Of a stretch of 64,000 nt of DNA, positions 62,201-64,000 are shown piece after piece. Origin of the DNA: CAZDXB01 sp964509335. Lineage in GTDB: Bacteria > Bacteroidota > Ignavibacteria > Kapaibacteriales > UBA2268. Every line of letters begins with the position of its first letter. Position 1 is the stretch's first letter. A program made the position numbers and the translations under genes. The notes below the pieces were generated by a model, which was not told the DNA's origin, made no database searches, and saw nothing but the letters and a program-made list of their open reading frames with translations. The stretch covers positions 1-64,000 of the forward strand of contig CAZDXB010000016.1 in the NCBI GenBank assembly GCA_964509335.1, in the 5' to 3' direction.

Positions 62201-62846
62201 ACTTGGGAATATCGTTTTTCTCTATGTTCCTTAAAAATTTGTTTCTAATTTCGCTTGCGGCGGAAACTCCAATATTTTCTAAAATATCATTATTATATTT
62301 TGCGATTAGCGAGTATTGATAACCGTTCTCCGTTAATATCTCATTGACGTCTTCGATAAGGCTTTTGGGCGTGTAATCTTCAGCCATTAAGTTATTGACT
62401 TCCATAATGGATTTTAGTATTATAGTTAAATGCTCATTTCGAGCGAACGCCAATTCTTTTTCTTTTTTTGTGGCGGCTTCTTTTAAAGCTCTTTTAACGA
62501 CGTCCGGCAGTTTATATAGAGCGTTCTTAAATACGTAATCAGTCGCGCCTTGCCGGAGACCTTTAACGGCGAATTCTTCGCCCATAACGCCCGAGACGAA
62601 AACGAACGGCGTCAGAGGAGCTATACGTTTGGCGAATTCCAGCGCTTCCATCCCATTATAATTTGGTAGATGGTAGTCGGCTAATATAATATCAAAACCG
62701 TTGCCGCTTAATTCGCGCTCGAAATCCTCTTTAGTCTCGACTACCGTCGTTTCGTTTTCTACGCCGTTTTCTTTGAGCGTCTCTTTCGCGAGTTCCGCGT
62801 CGGCGGCGCTGTCTTCGAGGTGCAATATCTTCAGTTTTTCGGGCAT
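59271..62846 (-). CDS. receiver, GAF-like and four-PAS hybrid histidine kinase
   Basis: The 1191-residue soluble sensor kinase contains, in order, a receiver domain (about 5-122, phospho-acceptor D57), a GAF-like domain (about 140-300) with a cysteine cluster C236, C239 and C241, four PAS domains (about 315-425, 435-558, 568-690 and 724-836), a coiled coil (838-875), a HisKA-like motif with His888 (LIAGIAHEINSPLGA), a roughly 150-residue helical insert, and a HATPase_c domain (about 1075-1190; NALHAMEF, GKGIPKK, GTGLGLDIVKK). It has no membrane helix, so it senses inside the cell. Two bases separate it from the HD-GYP-like regulator gene, so they are a likely kinase-regulator pair. Confidence 0.92.
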   Translation of the reverse strand: MPEKLKILHLEDSAADAELAKETLKENGVENETTVVETKEDFERELSGNGFDIILADYHLPNYNGMEALEFAKRIAPLTPFVFVSGVMGEEFAVKGLRQGATDYVFKNALYKLPDVVKRALKEAATKKEKELAFARNEHLTIILKSIMEVNNLMAEDYTPKSLIEDVNEILTENGYQYSLIAKYNNDILENIGVSAASEIRNKFLRNIEKNDIPKCWELASKTNQTIRLEGDNEICKNCKCKLGTFIDNLTVLIRKLNYKEEFYGYLHVALYDIYASNEEEIDLFEEIANNLSFDFHSYETERQKRKAEESLKESEAKYRELVDNALAGVYKTTVDGDIIFANKAMAKMFGFESEEEFMKHKANSFYINKEQRENLMCRLKKEKNLEEFEIDIKTKKGEIRNLILSASLINGVISGMMLDITDRKKTEEALRESEEKHRMLAENSSDVIWTMDLDLNYVYCSPSVKKILGYSPNELKLLSFDKIVTASSLSVIMQIYKEEMEIEKQENKDPKRTRVIEIENIAKDGSIVWTEENISFLRNEKGKAAGFIGVSRNITDRKRAEEALHRSEERLNLAIKSAKLGLFDWKVAKDEIYLNDYWFQMLGYNPEEIPSKPDTVFNLMEPKDINFYKKINEEMLSGKIKEFKEETRFKTKGGGLRWIQIIAKAAEQDKQGKPLRIIGFNIDVHDRKLMEEELRKHRDHLEELVKERTAKLEESNREIKKLSQAVEQSPTSVVITDIKGNIIYVNKAFEETTGYSAKEVIDENPRILKSGYHDKEFYKEMWNTILSGETWRGNIKNKKKNGEIYWDRSHISPIFDDNEEIKYFAAVKEDITVRKQQEAELLKAYRKLKIAHDKLDKAHKELKDTQSQLVQSEKMAALGQLIAGIAHEINSPLGAIKSQNDSFSRDIGSLIKELLALVKSLPEDIVNLMTEMTCRAVKNSESLMAKEERKKKRELIKSFKEMELKNPMKLASIFVNIGGPEEIEDFKSILKHPKNEEILDAVNKLYSMKNGSEIIKGSVDSIIKIVFALKNYARYDDSQEPEKASLIESLETILTLYHNKMKYNVNLEKRYDFKEPILCYPDELNQVWTNILNNALHAMEFKGDLKVKVYKEGRYAVTTFIDSGKGIPKKIQKKIFEPFYTTKPLGEGTGLGLDIVKKIVDKHNGKIEIESEEGVGTTFKVMLPIKNKGE

Positions 62847-62903
62847 TATGTTATTTTATTTTTAATTGAACTTCTTTTCTATCTTCTTCTCAATCTTTTT
62901 CTC

Positions 62904-63000
62904 AACCCTACGGTTAACCGTAGGGTTGACTTGACTTCCGCTCCTCATTTTACTCGTTCCGACGCTCCGCGTCGGAATGAATACAAAGACGCTCCGCGTC
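62904..63000. repeat. perfect 24-bp palindrome and two-hairpin repeat, copy 2
   Basis: Bases 62904-62927 are a perfect palindrome with arms AACCCTACGGTT, related in form to the MITE's first internal palindrome, including the GTTGACTT that follows. Bases 62957-62977 (TTCCGACGC and GCGTCGGAA) and 62988-63000 (GACGC/GCGTC) form the second copy of the two-hairpin element at 1921-1968. Confidence 0.65.
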
Positions 63001-63122
63001 GTTTCTTTCCATCTTTTTTCATACGAGCTATTTCATAACTCAATTATATCGATTTTGCTTCTCATACTCAAATCCTATTTTTCCACATTCCCAAATTTCT
63101 GTCCTCTCCTCATTCCCAAATT

Positions 63123-63222
63123 NNNNNNNNNNNNNNNNNNNNNNNNNNNNNNNNNNNNNNNNNNNNNNNNNNNNNNNNNNNNNNNNNNNNNNNNNNNNNN
63201 NNNNNNNNNNNNNNNNNNNNNN
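63123..63222. other. assembly gap (100 Ns)
   Basis: Exactly 100 undetermined bases suggest a scaffold gap of unknown true length. The 14 bases before it (63109-63122) are the left half of the 30-nt palindrome that occurs complete just after it (63227-63256), so the gap probably spans tandem or repeated copies that the assembler could not resolve. Confidence 0.95.
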
Positions 63223-63226
63223 TCTC

Positions 63227-63256
63227 CTCATTCCCAAATTGAAATTTGGGAATGAG
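63227..63256. repeat. 30-nt palindrome, copy 7 (CTCATTCCCAAA type)
   Basis: The arms CTCATTCCCAAATT and AATTTGGGAATGAG pair perfectly over 14 bp around GA. It lies just after the stop of the partial kinase gene on the minus strand, where it may act as a terminator, and its left half is repeated at the other side of the gap. Confidence 0.8.
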
Positions 63257-63263
63257 ATTGAGT

Positions 63264-64000
63264 CTATCTTTCGTCATTTTTCTCGCCGTTTCCATTTCCG
63301 TTTGTTTCTTCCTTCGGCAATGAAAAATAAAACGTCGCTCCCTCGCCGACTTTTCCTTCAGCCCAAACTCTGCCGCCGTGTTTAGTTATAACGCGCTTTA
63401 TGTTCGCTAATCCGATGCCGACTCCCTTAAATTCTTTGTCGCTGTGCAACCTTTGGAAGACGCCGAACAGTTTATCGACGTATTTCATATCGAAACCCGC
63501 TCCGTTGTCTTTTACGTAGAAAACGTTTTCGTTATCTTTTTCGTAACTTCCTATTTCAATTTTAGCTACTTTTTCATTAGAAGTATATTTTAAGGCGTTC
63601 GAAATATAGTTTGTTAAGACTTGTTTTATCAGCGCGCGGTCGGCGAAAGTATCCGGCAGTTTTTTTATGTTCCATTTAATTTCTCTTTCTTTCGTTTCTT
63701 CTTTTACATCGTCGATAACATTTTCGACAAGCCGGTTCATATTGAATTGCGTTTTATTTAGTTCTTTGCGCCCGATTCTAGATAAATTAAGCAGTTTATC
63801 TATTAAATTGCCCATATGGGCGACCGATTCTAAAATTGAGTTTACGTAATGCCGGCTTTTGTCGTCGAGATTTTTCGCGCGTTTTGTTAGCAAATGAGCG
63901 AAACCGTCAATATGACGGAGCGGCGCCCTTAAATCGTGCGACACCGAATAGCTGAACGATTCGAGTTCTTCGTTCGTCGCTTCCAACTCTTTTGTTCTTT
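63264..64000 (-). CDS. sensor histidine kinase, C-terminal part (5' end beyond window)
   Basis: The frame is open to the window edge, so the gene continues beyond it. The visible part (about 245 residues) is a HisKA domain with the phytochrome-like motif ESFSYSVSHDLRAPLRHIDGF and a HATPase_c domain (SNALKYTS, KDNGAGFD, GVGIGLANIKRVITKHGGRV). The TTG at 63984-63986 is in frame but is not a convincing start, because the preceding codons read RTKE, continuing the coiled coil typical just before HisKA in these proteins. The C terminus is rich in Asn, Gly and Lys. It heads the same-strand signalling cluster, although the assembly gap lies between it and the next gene. Confidence 0.88.
   Translation of the reverse strand, partial: RTKELEATNEELESFSYSVSHDLRAPLRHIDGFAHLLTKRAKNLDDKSRHYVNSILESVAHMGNLIDKLLNLSRIGRKELNKTQFNMNRLVENVIDDVKEETKEREIKWNIKKLPDTFADRALIKQVLTNYISNALKYTSNEKVAKIEIGSYEKDNENVFYVKDNGAGFDMKYVDKLFGVFQRLHSDKEFKGVGIGLANIKRVITKHGGRVWAEGKVGEGATFYFSLPKEETNGNGNGEKNDER

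Overview
The window reads as a chromosomal contig from a Gram-negative member of the Bacteroidota/FCB group. The evidence is C-terminal type IX secretion (T9SS-like) sorting domains at 15675-16817 and 26808-28226, a TonB-dependent receptor paired with a DUF4249 lipoprotein, many lipobox signal peptides, TPR- and PAS-rich sensor kinases and some promoters that fit the TTG / TAnnTTTG pattern. The mix of these with frequent Shine-Dalgarno-like sequences and REP-like palindromes makes me favour the Ignavibacteria/Kapabacteria side of the group, but that is inference without a marker-gene tree. A run of 100 Ns (63123-63222) marks a scaffold join, so order across it is not proven by sequence.

Layout. 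1-1458: end of an unknown gene, a 46-residue exported peptide, a PerR-like peroxide sensor and a 1-Cys peroxiredoxin. 1459-2437: a gene-free kilobase made almost entirely of palindromic repeats and one MITE-like element. 2438-8791: rsmB, an outer-membrane barrel, an unusual SppA protease with an N-terminal barrel-like part, and a phosphoglucose/phosphomannose isomerase. 9197-18866: DUF4249/TonB pair, the remnant of a CHAT-domain gene, a MacB-like permease with its HlyD-type adaptor, a secreted SGNH-like protein and a TPR sensor kinase. 18934-24383: a five-gene minus-strand operon built around carbamoyl phosphate (ornithine carbamoyltransferase, carbamate kinase, aspartate carbamoyltransferase, ornithine aminotransferase and a cyclic-2,3-diphosphoglycerate-synthetase-like GTPase).

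24733-39548: Ca2+/Na+ exchanger, AlbA-type regulator, secreted and membrane proteins, a three-gene envelope cluster with two paralogous small domains, glycosyltransferase, guaB with an M24 peptidase, and an ABC exporter. 39566-41203: an A+T-rich restriction-modification pair whose nuclease gene is split by a one-base shift in an A7 run. 41480-56285: membrane protein, DUF89 protein, HdrD-like iron-sulfur membrane oxidoreductase, a 1773-residue surface protein, AcuI-like reductase, 3-hydroxyacyl-CoA dehydrogenase, twin TPR proteins, a TraB/GumN lipoprotein and a short-chain dehydrogenase. 56379-56472: tRNA-Ser(GCU). 56591-64000: a signalling block, all on the minus strand, of two histidine kinases, a receiver-kinase and a receiver fused to a degenerate HD-GYP domain.

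The most notable non-gene signal is a family of exactly 30-nt palindromes (six complete copies of five or six sequence types, plus half copies) whose 12-bp stems vary in a compensatory way. They sit in intergenic spaces, including at the assembly gap. Other dispersed elements are a MITE with 29-bp imperfect terminal inverted repeats and a decayed relative 53 kb away, a two-hairpin repeat present at both ends of the window, and clusters of palindromes with a GCTTTAGC core.
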